Positions 8,301 through 16,718 of a stretch of DNA of 64,000 nucleotides are shown one piece after another. Positions within the stretch are counted from its first letter, which is position 1. Every line of letters starts with the position of its first letter. The stretch comes from Aquabacter sp. L1I39 (GTDB lineage Bacteria; Pseudomonadota; Alphaproteobacteria; Rhizobiales; Xanthobacteraceae), in contig NZ_CP072392.1 in the NCBI RefSeq assembly GCF_017742835.1, forward strand, positions 459,388 to 523,387, in the 5' to 3' direction. Position numbers and translations under genes: made by a program. Under the pieces are notes generated by a model. The model was given only the letters and a program-made list of their open reading frames with translations, was not told the DNA's origin and did no database searches.

Positions 8301-8562
8301 GATCCTGGCCAGCCGCCGGGTGCTTCAGCGCCGCGCCCCGCTCCGGCCCGCCGTCCCGCCAGGTGCTCCGCAAACCCCACGACCGCAGCCGCCGGGGGCA
8401 AGTCGGGGGCCGGGACAGGGGCCTGTTCAAAGGCAAGGACCACAGGGACCCGGACAGGGGCCAAGACCGCAGCCGCCGCGCCCGCCTCAGCCGCAGTTGC
8501 GGCCCGAGCCTGCTCCGGCAGAGCCGCCCCCGCCACCCCGACCGGCACGCGCCTTCCGATAG
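5305..8562 (+). CDS. two-domain glycosyltransferase (GT2 + GT-B) with N-terminal repeats
   Basis: 1085 residues. Residues 1-320 hold three related units whose Gly-Trp motifs (GW at 27, 128 and 229) are spaced exactly 101 residues apart; each has a D-L motif about 30-40 residues on and a G-F pair about 45 on. A GT2 domain spans ~330-550: TIIVPVFN, LDDAS, ILNADTEVG as the metal-binding acidic site, then GGFD and YGEENDFC. A GT-B fold, group-1-type domain spans ~602-970 with YSFHDYYTLCPS, IPHG and an E-x7-E-like segment (AETYCHVLTE). Residues ~1010-1085 are a Pro/Gln-rich tail. There is no signal peptide, so it is probably a cytoplasmic or membrane-peripheral enzyme of surface polysaccharide synthesis. 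It is not in a polysaccharide cluster, so sugars and acceptor are unknown. Confidence 0.88.
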   Translation: MTIKEEAGLIGAVDRIESGRNVSLVMGWCIASRSRTPPAEVVVRVGDTEIGRTAHFSPRADLTAVGLEGVACGFVVTVSAALDTRTVARMALSDGHGRPVELLPRTLEIHPLAARGRIDRAGPQGISGWLFDPDAPEPLARLSFAGLEVVIPADLPRPDLAASGMRPDLQLGFELTSEDLAPAFEELGGIPGKVPVILSAGDMELDTALFGSGRPLGAIDKADAHGLTGWAVREGLPGENAAVAISIDGIPFAHLPADRERMDLRLAGLSDTGGGFALHWGRPPVRGGRFTVSVRDGEAGTELRGSPVDIQAPALPDPELRNPGLDRHLATIIVPVFNAPAALDRCLTALLRHTTARARLAVLDDASTDPAVLTVLQRLEGLGNVIVRRNRQNEGFARTVDAGIKAVQGDVVILNADTEVGPRWLENLLTASWQGPRIGTVTALSNRAGAFSAPDINGTNTLPAHLSAADVSRLVNQWALGLYPAVGTGNGFCMFIRRACYDAVGGFDLKAFAKGYGEENDFCVRAMHLGWQHVIDDRTYVLHEREASFGARAAALKQEARETLKRHSEYDVIADSFTRRTDLNTVRYQVRRAFQEAPAKVRPRMLFVISTLSGGTPQTNRDLMENLRDRYEPYLLYCNGHVLELWSADGDEQRLLESKVLDRRIDPVLHTSDAYDNAVRGWLVKYAIELVHIRHLAYHSLGLPGVCASLALPTVYSFHDYYTLCPSVKLIDETGQFCGGRCTHTPGPCRSELWDQSEMPDIKNAYVERWRARFQAAIATCDALVTTAPSVAALIGGIMPAVAGRLKVIPHGRTFARFGTAASVQPDGPFRILVAGDLSRAKGSALVSELARLLQPEGVEVHHLGGYDDGLDTRAVIAHGPYDREDFVARAEAIGAHMGLLAPLWAETYCHVLTELWAAGLPVLGRDLGAVGERIGAHGAGWLFDAADAGLLAEAVRYIRDMPEEMSQRRAEVLQWQQTEGTDRTAQAMADDYAGLYEGILASRRVLQRRAPLRPAVPPGAPQTPRPQPPGASRGPGQGPVQRQGPQGPGQGPRPQPPRPPQPQLRPEPAPAEPPPPPRPARAFR

Positions 8563-8585
8563 GCCAGACCGAAGGATCCGGCCGC

Positions 8586-9527
8586 TCAGTTCAGGCCGGC
8601 AATGGCCCGGGCGAAGTCCCGGGCGGCGAAGGGCTGGAGATCGTCCGCCCCTTCCCCGACGCCGATCAGGTGCACGGGAATGCCGTGCTTGGCCGCGATG
8701 GCCACCAGGATGCCGCCGCGCGCCGTGCCGTCGAGCTTGGTCATGACCAGGCCGGTCACGCCGGCAATGCGCGAGAACACCTCCACCTGGGAGAGCGCAT
8801 TCTGGCCGACGGTGGCATCCAGCACGAGCAGCACCGCGTGAGGGGCGGTCGGCTCCAGCTTCTTGATGACGCGCACCACCTTCTCCAGCTCGGCCATCAG
8901 CTCGGTGCGGTTCTGGAGCCGGCCGGCCGTATCGATCATGAGGATGTCTGCGTTCAGGGCGCGCGCCTCGGTGATCGCGTCATGGGCAACGCCGGCCGCA
9001 TCCGCACCGGGCGCGCGGGCGATCACATGGGCGCCGGTGCGCTCGCCCCAGACCTTCAATTGCTCGATGGCGGCGGCGCGGAACGTGTCGCCCGCCGCCA
9101 GCACCACTTTGCGGCCTTCTGAGCGCCACTGGGAGGCGAGCTTGCCGATGGTGGTGGTCTTGCCCGAGCCGTTGACGCCCACCATGAGCAGGATGAACGG
9201 CTTGTGGGAGGTATCCACCACCAGGGGCTTGGCGACGGGTGAGAGGATGGTCTCCACCTCGGCGGCGATCAGCTCCTTTACCTCGTCGGCGGAGATCATC
9301 TTGTCGTGCCGGCCGCGCCCCACTTCGGCGACGATGCGGGCGGCAGTGGCTGTGCCGAGGTCGGCGCGGATCAGGATGTCCTCCAGATCCTCCAGGGTGG
9401 CGGTGTCCAGCTTACGCTTGGTGACAAGGTCCGTGATGCCCTGGGTGAGGCTCTGGGCGGTGCGCGCCAGGCCGCTGGTGAGGCGCTTCCAGAAGCCCTT
9501 CTTCTCCGGTGTTCCGCTCTCGCTCAT
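8586..9527 (-). CDS. ftsY: signal recognition particle receptor FtsY
   Basis: 313 residues. The NG domain of the SRP receptor GTPase, which docks SRP-ribosome complexes at the inner membrane. Motifs visible: G1 GVNGSGKTTT near 120, the DTFRAAA closing segment, DTAGR near 205, TKLDG near 263 and GVGEGADDLQPF near the end. The acidic A domain found in E. coli is replaced by a short N-terminus, as is common in alphaproteobacteria. AAGGA precedes the ATG. It is the last gene of the dapF-mtaB-ftsY operon, 21 bp after mtaB. Confidence 0.97.
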   Translation of the reverse strand: MSESGTPEKKGFWKRLTSGLARTAQSLTQGITDLVTKRKLDTATLEDLEDILIRADLGTATAARIVAEVGRGRHDKMISADEVKELIAAEVETILSPVAKPLVVDTSHKPFILLMVGVNGSGKTTTIGKLASQWRSEGRKVVLAAGDTFRAAAIEQLKVWGERTGAHVIARAPGADAAGVAHDAITEARALNADILMIDTAGRLQNRTELMAELEKVVRVIKKLEPTAPHAVLLVLDATVGQNALSQVEVFSRIAGVTGLVMTKLDGTARGGILVAIAAKHGIPVHLIGVGEGADDLQPFAARDFARAIAGLN

Positions 9528-9548
9528 GTGCGTCCTTGGGGCGTTGGG

Positions 9549-10844
9549 TCAGGCGGCGATCAGCCGGGCGCCGTCATGGCCCGAGATCCGCAAATCGAGG
9601 ATGGCGCCGGGGCGCGCCGCGCGCGCCACCCGAACCGGGGTGAAATGGGGCGTGCGCCCGCCGCCGTCGGCCTCCACCAGTACCGCCCGGCTGCGGCCCA
9701 CCTGGGCGGCGAGATGGCGCAGCAGAGCCGCCTCGCCCTTCTCTCGCAGCCGCCGCGCCCGCTCCTTCACCAGCGGACGGGCCAGCTGGGGCATGCGGAC
9801 GGCCGGCGTGCCGGGGCGGGGCGAGAAGGGGAAGACGTGCAGGAAGGAGAGGCCAAGGGCGTCCACGCAGGCAAGCGTGTTGCGGAACTGCGCCTCGGTC
9901 TCGGTGGGAAAGCCGGCGATGAGGTCGGCGCCCAGAACCAGATCGGGCCGGCGGCGGCGCATCTCTGCCACCAGCCGCTCAGCGTCCGCGCGGCTGTGGC
10001 GGCGCTTCATGCGCTTCAGGATCAAATCGTCGCCCGATTGCAGCGACAGGTGCAGATGCGGCATCAGCCGCTCCTCCTCCGCCAAGGCGGCGAGGAGGTC
10101 GTCGTCCGCCTCCACCATGTCGATGGAGGACAGGCGCAGCCGCTCCAGGGCCGGCACATGCCGCAGGATGGACCGCACCAGCCGGCCCAGCGTCGGGGTG
10201 CCGGGCAGGTCGCCACCATAGGAGGTGAGGTCGACGCCGGTCAGCACCACCTCCCGCTGGCCCGCCTCCACGAGGCGCGCGATGTGCGCCACCACCGCGC
10301 CCATGGGGACCGAGCGGGCGGGACCCCGGCCGAACGGAATGATGCAGAAGGTGCAGCGATGGTCACACCCGTCCTGCACCTGCACGAAGGCCCGCGTACG
10401 CCGGTCGTGACCTTCGGCCATGTGCGGGGCGACAGCGCGAACCGCCATGATGTCGTCCACGGCGAGGCGGGAGGGCGTGGGCACAGCAAGCGCCGCCCGC
10501 GTCTCGCGCCAGAGGCTGGGATCGGCCTTGCGGACATTGCCGATCACCCGGTCCACCTCGGGCATGGCGGTAAAGCGCGCAGGGTCGGCCTGGGCGGCGC
10601 AGCCGGCGACGATGACGCGCGCCCCGGGACGCTCGCGCTTGGCCTTGCGGATGGCCTGCCGCGCCTGGTTCACCGCCTCCGCGGTCACCGCGCAGGTATT
10701 GACGATCACCGCGTCGGTGAGGCCCGCCGCGCGGGCAGCCGCCTCCATTTGGGTGGAATCCAGCGCATTGAGGCGACAGCCGAAGGTCAGGATGGAAATC
10801 CCGTCTTCCCGTGCTGCCTCGGGCGCCGCGCCCGGAACGGTCAC
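9549..10844 (-). CDS. mtaB: tRNA t6A37 methylthiotransferase MtaB
   Basis: 431 residues. A radical-SAM methylthiotransferase that makes ms2t6A at tRNA position 37. Three N-terminal cluster cysteines are visible (FGCRLN, NTCAVT, AGCAAQ), then the radical-SAM motif C-x3-C-x2-C in GCDHRCTFC near residue 155, and a C-terminal TRAM-like segment. The start is GTG, overlapping the dapF stop as GTGA, so translation is probably coupled. MtaB rather than MiaB is chosen from the CRLN motif in place of CQMN. Confidence 0.93.
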   Translation of the reverse strand: MTVPGAAPEAAREDGISILTFGCRLNALDSTQMEAAARAAGLTDAVIVNTCAVTAEAVNQARQAIRKAKRERPGARVIVAGCAAQADPARFTAMPEVDRVIGNVRKADPSLWRETRAALAVPTPSRLAVDDIMAVRAVAPHMAEGHDRRTRAFVQVQDGCDHRCTFCIIPFGRGPARSVPMGAVVAHIARLVEAGQREVVLTGVDLTSYGGDLPGTPTLGRLVRSILRHVPALERLRLSSIDMVEADDDLLAALAEEERLMPHLHLSLQSGDDLILKRMKRRHSRADAERLVAEMRRRRPDLVLGADLIAGFPTETEAQFRNTLACVDALGLSFLHVFPFSPRPGTPAVRMPQLARPLVKERARRLREKGEAALLRHLAAQVGRSRAVLVEADGGGRTPHFTPVRVARAARPGAILDLRISGHDGARLIAA

Positions 10845-11692
10845 GCGGCCTCCGTCAGCATGGCGGGGGTCAGGTGGCCCTCATACTCATGGGCCACCGG
10901 GCCGGTCATGAGAACGTGGCCGTCGCTCTCCCGCCATTGGATGGTGAGGTCGCCGCCGGGAAGGGTAATGCGCACCGTGCGGCCGGTGCGGCCGGTACGC
11001 ACGGCATTCACGGCGACGGCGCAGGCGGCGGTGCCGCAGGCGCGGGTACGACCGGCGCCGCGCTCCCACACATCGACGATCAGATGGCCGGGCCCCGCCT
11101 GGCGCACGAAGGAGATGTTGGCCCGCTCGGGGAACAGGGCATGATGCTCCAAGGCCGGACCCAGGCGATCGACGTCCACCTCTGCGTCCACGAAAAAGAC
11201 CGCATGGGGATTGCCCATGCTGGCAAAGCTGGCGGGGCCGAGCGCCTCATAGCCGGGAATGACGTAAGAAGCGGTGTCCGGCACCGACACCGAGAGGGGG
11301 ATCTCGGCCCAGTCGAGGCGGGGGGCGCCCATGTCCACCGTGATGGTGCCATCGCCCTGCACGTCGCAGATCAGCAGGCCAGCGGGGCTTTCGAACACCA
11401 CATGGTCCGATCCCGCCCGCGCCGCCTCATAGGCGGCGATGCAGCGCGTGCCATTGCCGCAGGCGGCGGCTTCCGAGCCGTCGGAATTCAGGATGCGAAC
11501 GAAGGCGGCGGTGTCGGGCCGGCGGGGTGGATAAAGCACCATGGCCTGGTCAAAGGGAACAGCCTGCGGCCGGGCCATGGCCCGCGCCTCGGCCGGCGTG
11601 ACCTCGACGGGATCCGAACGCAGGTCGAGGACCAGGATCTCGTTGCCGAGCCCGTTCATCTTCACGAAATGGCGATCCGCAAGCCTGGCCAT
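10841..11692 (-). CDS. dapF: diaminopimelate epimerase DapF
   Basis: 283 residues from the ATG chosen here. Converts LL- to meso-diaminopimelate for lysine and peptidoglycan. The two catalytic cysteines sit in ACGNGTRC (near 78) and RACGTAAC (near 223), with the MNGLGNE opening motif. A TTG four codons upstream (11704) could also serve, but its AGGA lies only 1 bp away, so the ATG at 11692 is preferred despite a long spacing. First gene of the dapF-mtaB-ftsY operon. Confidence 0.95.
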   Translation of the reverse strand: MARLADRHFVKMNGLGNEILVLDLRSDPVEVTPAEARAMARPQAVPFDQAMVLYPPRRPDTAAFVRILNSDGSEAAACGNGTRCIAAYEAARAGSDHVVFESPAGLLICDVQGDGTITVDMGAPRLDWAEIPLSVSVPDTASYVIPGYEALGPASFASMGNPHAVFFVDAEVDVDRLGPALEHHALFPERANISFVRQAGPGHLIVDVWERGAGRTRACGTAACAVAVNAVRTGRTGRTVRITLPGGDLTIQWRESDGHVLMTGPVAHEYEGHLTPAMLTEAA

Positions 11693-11885
11693 GATGTCAG
11701 ACAAATCCTGCCGCCGCGCGGCCGCCCCATGCGGCGGGCCTCACGCGCGCTCTGCCTTATATGGCGGGCACCCGCCCTTGCGCCACCCCTTCGCGACGCA
11801 CGGGCCATATGCACCTGGAAAGAACATGGTAAAAGTGCGCCGCAACAGTCAGGGCCGGGCGCGATCCGGCAGGAGTGAGCATTCA

Positions 11886-12572
11886 ATGAGCGGGCCGTCT
11901 CGCCTTCGCGCCGGTTGGTGGAACACGATGCGTCCGGGCGTTCTCGGGGCGGTCCTTGCCCTCGGCGCCAATGCGGGCTTCGCGCAGAATGCCCCCTCCC
12001 CGGCCGAGGTGGCCCCCTTGCCCGGCGCCCCGCCCGCTCTGGGCGCCCCGCTTTCCCCGCGCACGGTCCCCCCCGCCGCCCCCGCTCAGCAGCCGCCGGC
12101 GGCACAGGACCTCATGTCACCGGAAGAGGTGGTTCTGTCGCCGGTGCCGGTGCTCGGGAAGACCGGGCAGGCCAGCTGGGAGAACGGCTTCGAGATCATC
12201 GTCGGGTCGCTGAAGGCGATCAGCGCCGAACTCGACCGCCTCGGCCTCAAGCGCGACGGCGATGTGATGGTGCTCTACACCTCCAGCGACGATGCCGGAT
12301 TCGAATTCGAGGCGCAGATCCCTTTCTCCGGCACCACCCAGGACAAACCGAAGGACGGCATGACCTTGGGTGCCTCCTTCAGCGGCAAGGTGCTGAAATT
12401 CACCCATCACGGCTCTTTTGCCGACATGGATGAAACCTATGAGTCCATCGCCAATTATCTCGATAACAAGAATCTCCAGGCCCAGGACGCCTATGTGGAG
12501 AAGTACCTGACCGACCCGATGACCACGACCCCGGACGCTCTCGACGTGGACATCTTCGTTCCCCTGAAGTGA
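11886..12572 (+). CDS. exported GyrI-like / effector-binding-domain protein
   Basis: 228 residues. An N-terminal signal-like segment (MRPGVLGAVLALGANAGFAQ, residues 16-35), then a Pro/Ala-rich linker to ~80, then a GyrI-like (AraC effector-binding) fold ending in YLTDPMTTTPDALDVDIFVPLK-type sequence, the usual end of that family. The domain binds small ligands in regulators; here there is no DNA-binding part and the protein is exported, so it could be a periplasmic ligand-binding protein. AGGAGTGAG precedes the ATG; an internal ATG at 11931 would also leave the signal peptide intact. Confidence 0.75.
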   Translation: MSGPSRLRAGWWNTMRPGVLGAVLALGANAGFAQNAPSPAEVAPLPGAPPALGAPLSPRTVPPAAPAQQPPAAQDLMSPEEVVLSPVPVLGKTGQASWENGFEIIVGSLKAISAELDRLGLKRDGDVMVLYTSSDDAGFEFEAQIPFSGTTQDKPKDGMTLGASFSGKVLKFTHHGSFADMDETYESIANYLDNKNLQAQDAYVEKYLTDPMTTTPDALDVDIFVPLK

Positions 12573-12675
12573 CCGACTTCCCTCGGGCGGGCGAATCTCA
12601 TTCACTGCAGACATTGCCCCGCCGGTGCGGTCCGTGATCCGGGCGGCCGGGCGGCGGGGGGAGTAGGAGGCGCAC

Positions 12676-13206
12676 ATGCCGCGGCTCTTCACCGCCATCG
12701 AGGTTCCCGCCCCGATTGGCCTTGATTTGTCCATGCTGCGCGGCGGCCTTTCGGGCGCGCGCTGGATCGATCCGGAAAACTACCATGTGACGCTGCGTTT
12801 TGTCGGCGACGTGGATGACGGCCTGGGCCGTGAGATCATGTACATGCTTGGCCAGGTGCGGCGGCGCTCGTTCGAGCTGGCGCTGGATGGCCTGGACCAG
12901 TTTGGCGGCAACCGGCCCCGGGCGCTGTTCGCAGCGGTGCGCGCCAACCACGCCCTGCTGGAATTGCAGGCCGAGCATGAGCGGATCATGCAGCGCCTCG
13001 GCCTGTCGCCGGACCGCTCCTACAAGCCCCACGTCACCCTCGCCCGGCTGCGAGACGCCTCCAGCCGGCAGGTGGCGGACTATCTGTCCATGCGGGGGGC
13101 CTATCGCAGCCCGGCCTTCCAGGTGCCGCGCTTCGTGCTGTTCTCGTCCCGCGATTCGGTAGGCGGCGGTCCCTATCTGGTGGAGGCGGCCTATCCTCTG
13201 GCCTGA
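12676..13206 (+). CDS. thpR: RNA 2',3'-cyclic phosphodiesterase ThpR
   Basis: 176 residues of the 2H phosphoesterase superfamily. The two catalytic H-x-T motifs are HVTLRF near residue 36 and HVTLAR near residue 120. Members act on 2',3'-cyclic phosphate RNA ends (the former 2'-5' RNA ligase LigT). The ATG is preceded by TAGGAGGCGCAC, a near-ideal ribosome site. It stands between unrelated genes. Confidence 0.92.
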   Translation: MPRLFTAIEVPAPIGLDLSMLRGGLSGARWIDPENYHVTLRFVGDVDDGLGREIMYMLGQVRRRSFELALDGLDQFGGNRPRALFAAVRANHALLELQAEHERIMQRLGLSPDRSYKPHVTLARLRDASSRQVADYLSMRGAYRSPAFQVPRFVLFSSRDSVGGGPYLVEAAYPLA

Positions 13207-13251
13207 TGGGGCGCCTCTTGCGCCCGCGTGCGCACTCCCCATCTGAATTTC

Positions 13252-13653
13252 ATGATTCACTCGTCTTCCGACCCCACCGACTGGAGCCGCCTTGAGGCTG
13301 AGGATGCCGCCGAGGCCTCCCGCGCACGGGCGGACGAGGCGCGCGTGAAGCGCGGCTTCTGGCACAAGATCCGGCGCACGGCCGCCTCGGTGCCGTTCGC
13401 CGAGGAGGCGGTGGCCGCCTATTTCGCGGCGTTTGATCGCAACACGCCGCTGAAGGTGCGCGCGGGGCTCCTGGCCACGCTCGCCTATTTCGTGCTGCCG
13501 GCGGACCTGACGCCGGACATCCTTCCCGTGATCGGGTTCGGCGATGATGCGGCGGTGCTGTTCACGGCGCTCAAGCTCCTGTCGTCCCACATCACCCCGA
13601 CGCACCGCGATGCGGCGCGCGAGGCGCTGGACGACCTGAAGGCCGGCGGCTGA
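13252..13653 (+). CDS. YkvA / DUF1232 membrane protein
   Basis: 133 residues. The C-terminal half contains the DUF1232 core: a hydrophobic ATLAYFVLPADLTPDILPVIG segment followed by DDAAVL. An in-frame GTG at 13228 would add eight residues; the ATG at 13252 is preferred because that segment has no typical coding features. The function of the family is unknown; one membrane-associated helix is likely. Confidence 0.82.
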   Translation: MIHSSSDPTDWSRLEAEDAAEASRARADEARVKRGFWHKIRRTAASVPFAEEAVAAYFAAFDRNTPLKVRAGLLATLAYFVLPADLTPDILPVIGFGDDAAVLFTALKLLSSHITPTHRDAAREALDDLKAGG

Positions 13654-13669
13654 CCGCCGGCCCTCCGCG

Positions 13670-14650
13670 TCACAGGCCGGTGGTGAGCACCACCTTGCCC
13701 TTCACCCGGCGCCCGGAAATCTCCCCGAGCGCCTCCGCGCAGCGCTCCAGCGGAAAGGTCTTGTCCACATGGGCGGAGATCCGCCTCTCCACCGCATAGC
13801 CGAACAACTCCTGCATAGCCGCGCGCATCCAGGCGGGATCGCGGCGGGCATTGGTGCCGAAGGCAACGCCTCGGGCATCACAATTCTTGAGCAGCAGCAG
13901 GTTGAGCGGCAGCTTGGGGATGGAGCCGGCGGCAAAGCCGATGACGAGGAGCCGGCCGAACCAGGCCAGCGCCCGTACCGCCTGCTCTGACTGCTCGCCG
14001 CCCACGGGGTCATAGACCACGTCGATGCCCGTCTCGCCGCCCAGGCGCTTGAGGGCAGCCTTCAGGTCTTCCCGGGTGTAGTCGATGCCCTCGTCGGCGC
14101 CGTGGGCTTTGGCAAAGTCGATCTTGTCCGGCGAGGAGGCGCAGGCGATCACCCGCGCGCCGAGGATCTTGCCCAGTTCCACCGCCGCAAGGCCCACGCC
14201 GCCGGCCGCCCCCAGGACCGCCAGGGTCTCGCCGGGCTTCAGTTCGCCCCGGTCCCGCAGCGCATAGAGCGAGGTGCCATAGGTCACGGTGAGGCCGGCA
14301 GCGCGCACCATGTCGAGCCCATCCGGCACCCCCGCCAGAATGTTGGCCGGCACCACCACCTTCTCGCGCGCGGCTCCATAGGTGACGTAGCCCGCCACGC
14401 GCTCGCCCAGCGCCACCTCGGTAACCCCCTCGCCGAGCGCGCACACCACGCCCGAAAACTCGCCCCCGGGCGAGAAGGGCAAGTCCGGCTTGTACTGGTA
14501 GAGATCACGGATGATGAGGGTGTCGAAGAAATTCAGGCCAACCGCGGCAACCGTCACCACCACCTCTCCGGGGCCGGGCACGGGATCGGGCAGGTCCAAA
14601 AACTCCAGATCCTCGGCGGGGGCATGACGGACGCACAGAACGGCCTTCAT
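13670..14650 (-). CDS. NADPH:quinone oxidoreductase / zinc-free MDR dehydrogenase
   Basis: 326 residues of the medium-chain dehydrogenase family, quinone-oxidoreductase branch. The N-terminal GroES-like part contains PGPGEVVV and VGLNFFD; the nucleotide-binding part has GAAGGVGLAAVELGK near residue 146, followed by DYTRED. The zinc ligands of alcohol dehydrogenases are missing, as expected for this branch. It stands alone, convergent with the DUF1232 gene. The substrate is not predictable. Confidence 0.9.
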   Translation of the reverse strand: MKAVLCVRHAPAEDLEFLDLPDPVPGPGEVVVTVAAVGLNFFDTLIIRDLYQYKPDLPFSPGGEFSGVVCALGEGVTEVALGERVAGYVTYGAAREKVVVPANILAGVPDGLDMVRAAGLTVTYGTSLYALRDRGELKPGETLAVLGAAGGVGLAAVELGKILGARVIACASSPDKIDFAKAHGADEGIDYTREDLKAALKRLGGETGIDVVYDPVGGEQSEQAVRALAWFGRLLVIGFAAGSIPKLPLNLLLLKNCDARGVAFGTNARRDPAWMRAAMQELFGYAVERRISAHVDKTFPLERCAEALGEISGRRVKGKVVLTTGL

Positions 14651-14852
14651 CGTGATTCTTCTCCCGTTTTGGCCCCAATGGCGCCATCCACAGCATGGCG
14701 CTAGGCATTGGCACGACTTGTGTTAAGGAAACGGCAAACTGTCTGTGTGCCATTTTTTGGTCGGCGTCCACCTTTAGGGGACGTCCCAGAGACGCAGCGG
14801 GCGAGCTGGCAGGGACACCTGCGGCCGCCCCTCCAGCCAACAAGGTGACGTC

Positions 14853-15374
14853 ATGGCTCCTTTCCGTGCAAGTTCCGCCATCCTCGGCGCCGCTCTCCTC
14901 CTGGCGGCCACCGGTGGCGCTCTTGCCCAGGCGCCCCAGCCCAAGGCGGTGGCTCAGTTCGGCGACTGGAACGTCTATGCCAGCGGCAGCGGCAATTCCA
15001 AGGTCTGCTACGCCATTTCCCAGCCGAAGGATCGCCTGCCGGGTGGGCTGAAGCGGGACCCGGCCTTCTTCTTCATCTCCACCCGTCCGGGCGAGAAGGT
15101 CACCAACGAGGTGAGCCTGAAGATGGGCTTCCCGCTCAAGGAAGGCAGCGAGGCGAAGCTTACCGTCGGCTCGCAGACCTTCATGCTCTACACCAAGGAA
15201 GACGGCGCCTGGGTGCGCAACGTGGCGGATGAGGGCAAGCTGGTGGATGCTATCCGCAAGGGCAAGGACGTGACGGTGGTCTCCACATCCACCCGCGGCA
15301 ATCCCACCACGGACAAATACTCCCTCTCCGGCATCAGCCAGGCGCTCGACCGGGTGGCGCAGGAGTGCAAGTGA
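14853..15374 (+). CDS. IalB-family secreted protein (second copy)
   Basis: 173 residues. Signal peptide to about residue 26 (ALLLAATGGALAQ), then the IalB domain: FGDWNVYAS, VCYAISQPKD near 50, FFFISTRPGE, and an ending LSGISQALDRVAQECK with the last cysteine one residue from the end. It shares the layout of the protein at 4376-4876. AAGGTGACGTC precedes the ATG. It is separated by ~110 bp from rlmN, so the two could be co-transcribed. Confidence 0.87.
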   Translation: MAPFRASSAILGAALLLAATGGALAQAPQPKAVAQFGDWNVYASGSGNSKVCYAISQPKDRLPGGLKRDPAFFFISTRPGEKVTNEVSLKMGFPLKEGSEAKLTVGSQTFMLYTKEDGAWVRNVADEGKLVDAIRKGKDVTVVSTSTRGNPTTDKYSLSGISQALDRVAQECK

Positions 15375-15485
15375 GGACGGTCGTCACCCGCTGAACGCCC
15401 GCCATAACGGCCGACCCTGCCGGGTTGTGGATCGCACATGCGAGCCGGGCGCGCGCCGCAGTGGCGGTGGGGGCTGGAAAACGCT

Positions 15486-16706
15486 ATGTGTGGCCTCATG
15501 ACGCGCATGATCGAAGAATTTTCGGCGCCGGTTCCGGCGGGCGCCGCACTGCCGAGCCTCGCCGGCCTCAGCCGCGAGAAGCTGAACCTTGCCTTGGGCG
15601 CCATCGGCGTGCCCGAGCGCGAGCGGCGTATGCGCGTGAACCAGCTCTGGCACTGGATCTATCTGCGCGGTGCCACCACTTTCGAGGAAATGACCAACGT
15701 CTCCAAGCATCTGCGGGCGCGCCTCGCGGAGAGCTACGGCCTTGCGCGGCCGGAGATCGTGGTCGAGCAGGTGTCCCAGGACGGCACCCGCAAATGGCTG
15801 CTGCGCCTGCCCGCCGAGACCCCCGGCGAGCGCCCCCACGAGGTGGAGGCGGTCTATATTCCCGAGCGCGACCGGGGCACGCTGTGCGTCTCCAGCCAGG
15901 TGGGCTGCACGCTCAATTGCTCCTTCTGCCACACGGGCACGCAGCGGCTGGTGCGCAACCTGACCGCCGCCGAGATCATCGGCCAGGTGCTGGTTGCCCG
16001 CGACCGGCTGGGCGACTATCCCGGCCAGGAACGTGCCGTGGGGCCAGGCCTGCCGACGGAAGGCGACCGGCTCGTGACCAACATCGTCTTCATGGGCATG
16101 GGCGAGCCGCTCTATGCCTATGATTCGGTGGCCGAAGCCATCGAGATCCTGGCGGACGGGGACGGGCTCGGTCTGGGCAAGCGACGCATCACGGTCTCCA
16201 CCTCCGGCGTGGTGCCGGAGATCGAGCGGCTCGGCCGCGACGTGGGGCCCATGCTCGCCATCTCGCTTCATGCGGTGCGGGACGATCTGCGCGACGTGCT
16301 GGTGCCCATCAACAAGAAGTATCCCATCGCCCAGCTGATGGAGGCGTGCCGCACCTATCCGCCCGCCTCCAACGCCAAGCGCATCACGTTCGAATATGTG
16401 ATGCTCAAGGGCGTCAATGACAGCCCCGCCGACGCGCGGGCTCTGGTGAAGCTCTTGGAAGGTGTGCCGGCCAAGATCAACCTGATCCCGTTCAATCCCT
16501 GGCCCGGCACCAAGTATGAGTGCTCGGACTGGGAGACCATCGAGCGCTTCTCGGACATCGTGTTCCGCGCCGGCTATGCCAGCCCCGTGCGCACCCCGCG
16601 CGGCCGCGACATCCTGGCCGCCTGCGGCCAGTTGAAGAGCGAGACGGAAAAGCTCTCCGCCCGCGAGCGCCTGGCCTTGCGCGCCATGGCCGCGGCGGCG
16701 GAGTGA
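15486..16706 (+). CDS. rlmN: 23S rRNA / tRNA adenine-C2 methyltransferase RlmN
   Basis: 406 residues from the start chosen. A radical-SAM enzyme that methylates C2 of A2503 in 23S rRNA and A37 in some tRNAs. The cluster motif C-x3-C-x2-C is in [11 protein letters not shown] near residue 139; the C-terminal resolving cysteine is in [12 protein letters not shown] near 376, and the GMGEPLYAY motif is near 203. Start is uncertain: ATGs at 15438, 15486 and 15498 are in frame; 15486 has GGAA at fair distance. Confidence 0.95.
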   Translation: MCGLMTRMIEEFSAPVPAGAALPSLAGLSREKLNLALGAIGVPERERRMRVNQLWHWIYLRGATTFEEMTNVSKHLRARLAESYGLARPEIVVEQVSQDGTRKWLLRLPAETPGERPHEVEAVYIPERDRGTLCVSSQVGCTLNCSFCHTGTQRLVRNLTAAEIIGQVLVARDRLGDYPGQERAVGPGLPTEGDRLVTNIVFMGMGEPLYAYDSVAEAIEILADGDGLGLGKRRITVSTSGVVPEIERLGRDVGPMLAISLHAVRDDLRDVLVPINKKYPIAQLMEACRTYPPASNAKRITFEYVMLKGVNDSPADARALVKLLEGVPAKINLIPFNPWPGTKYECSDWETIERFSDIVFRAGYASPVRTPRGRDILAACGQLKSETEKLSARERLALRAMAAAAE

Positions 16707-16718
16707 TCCGGCGCTGTC

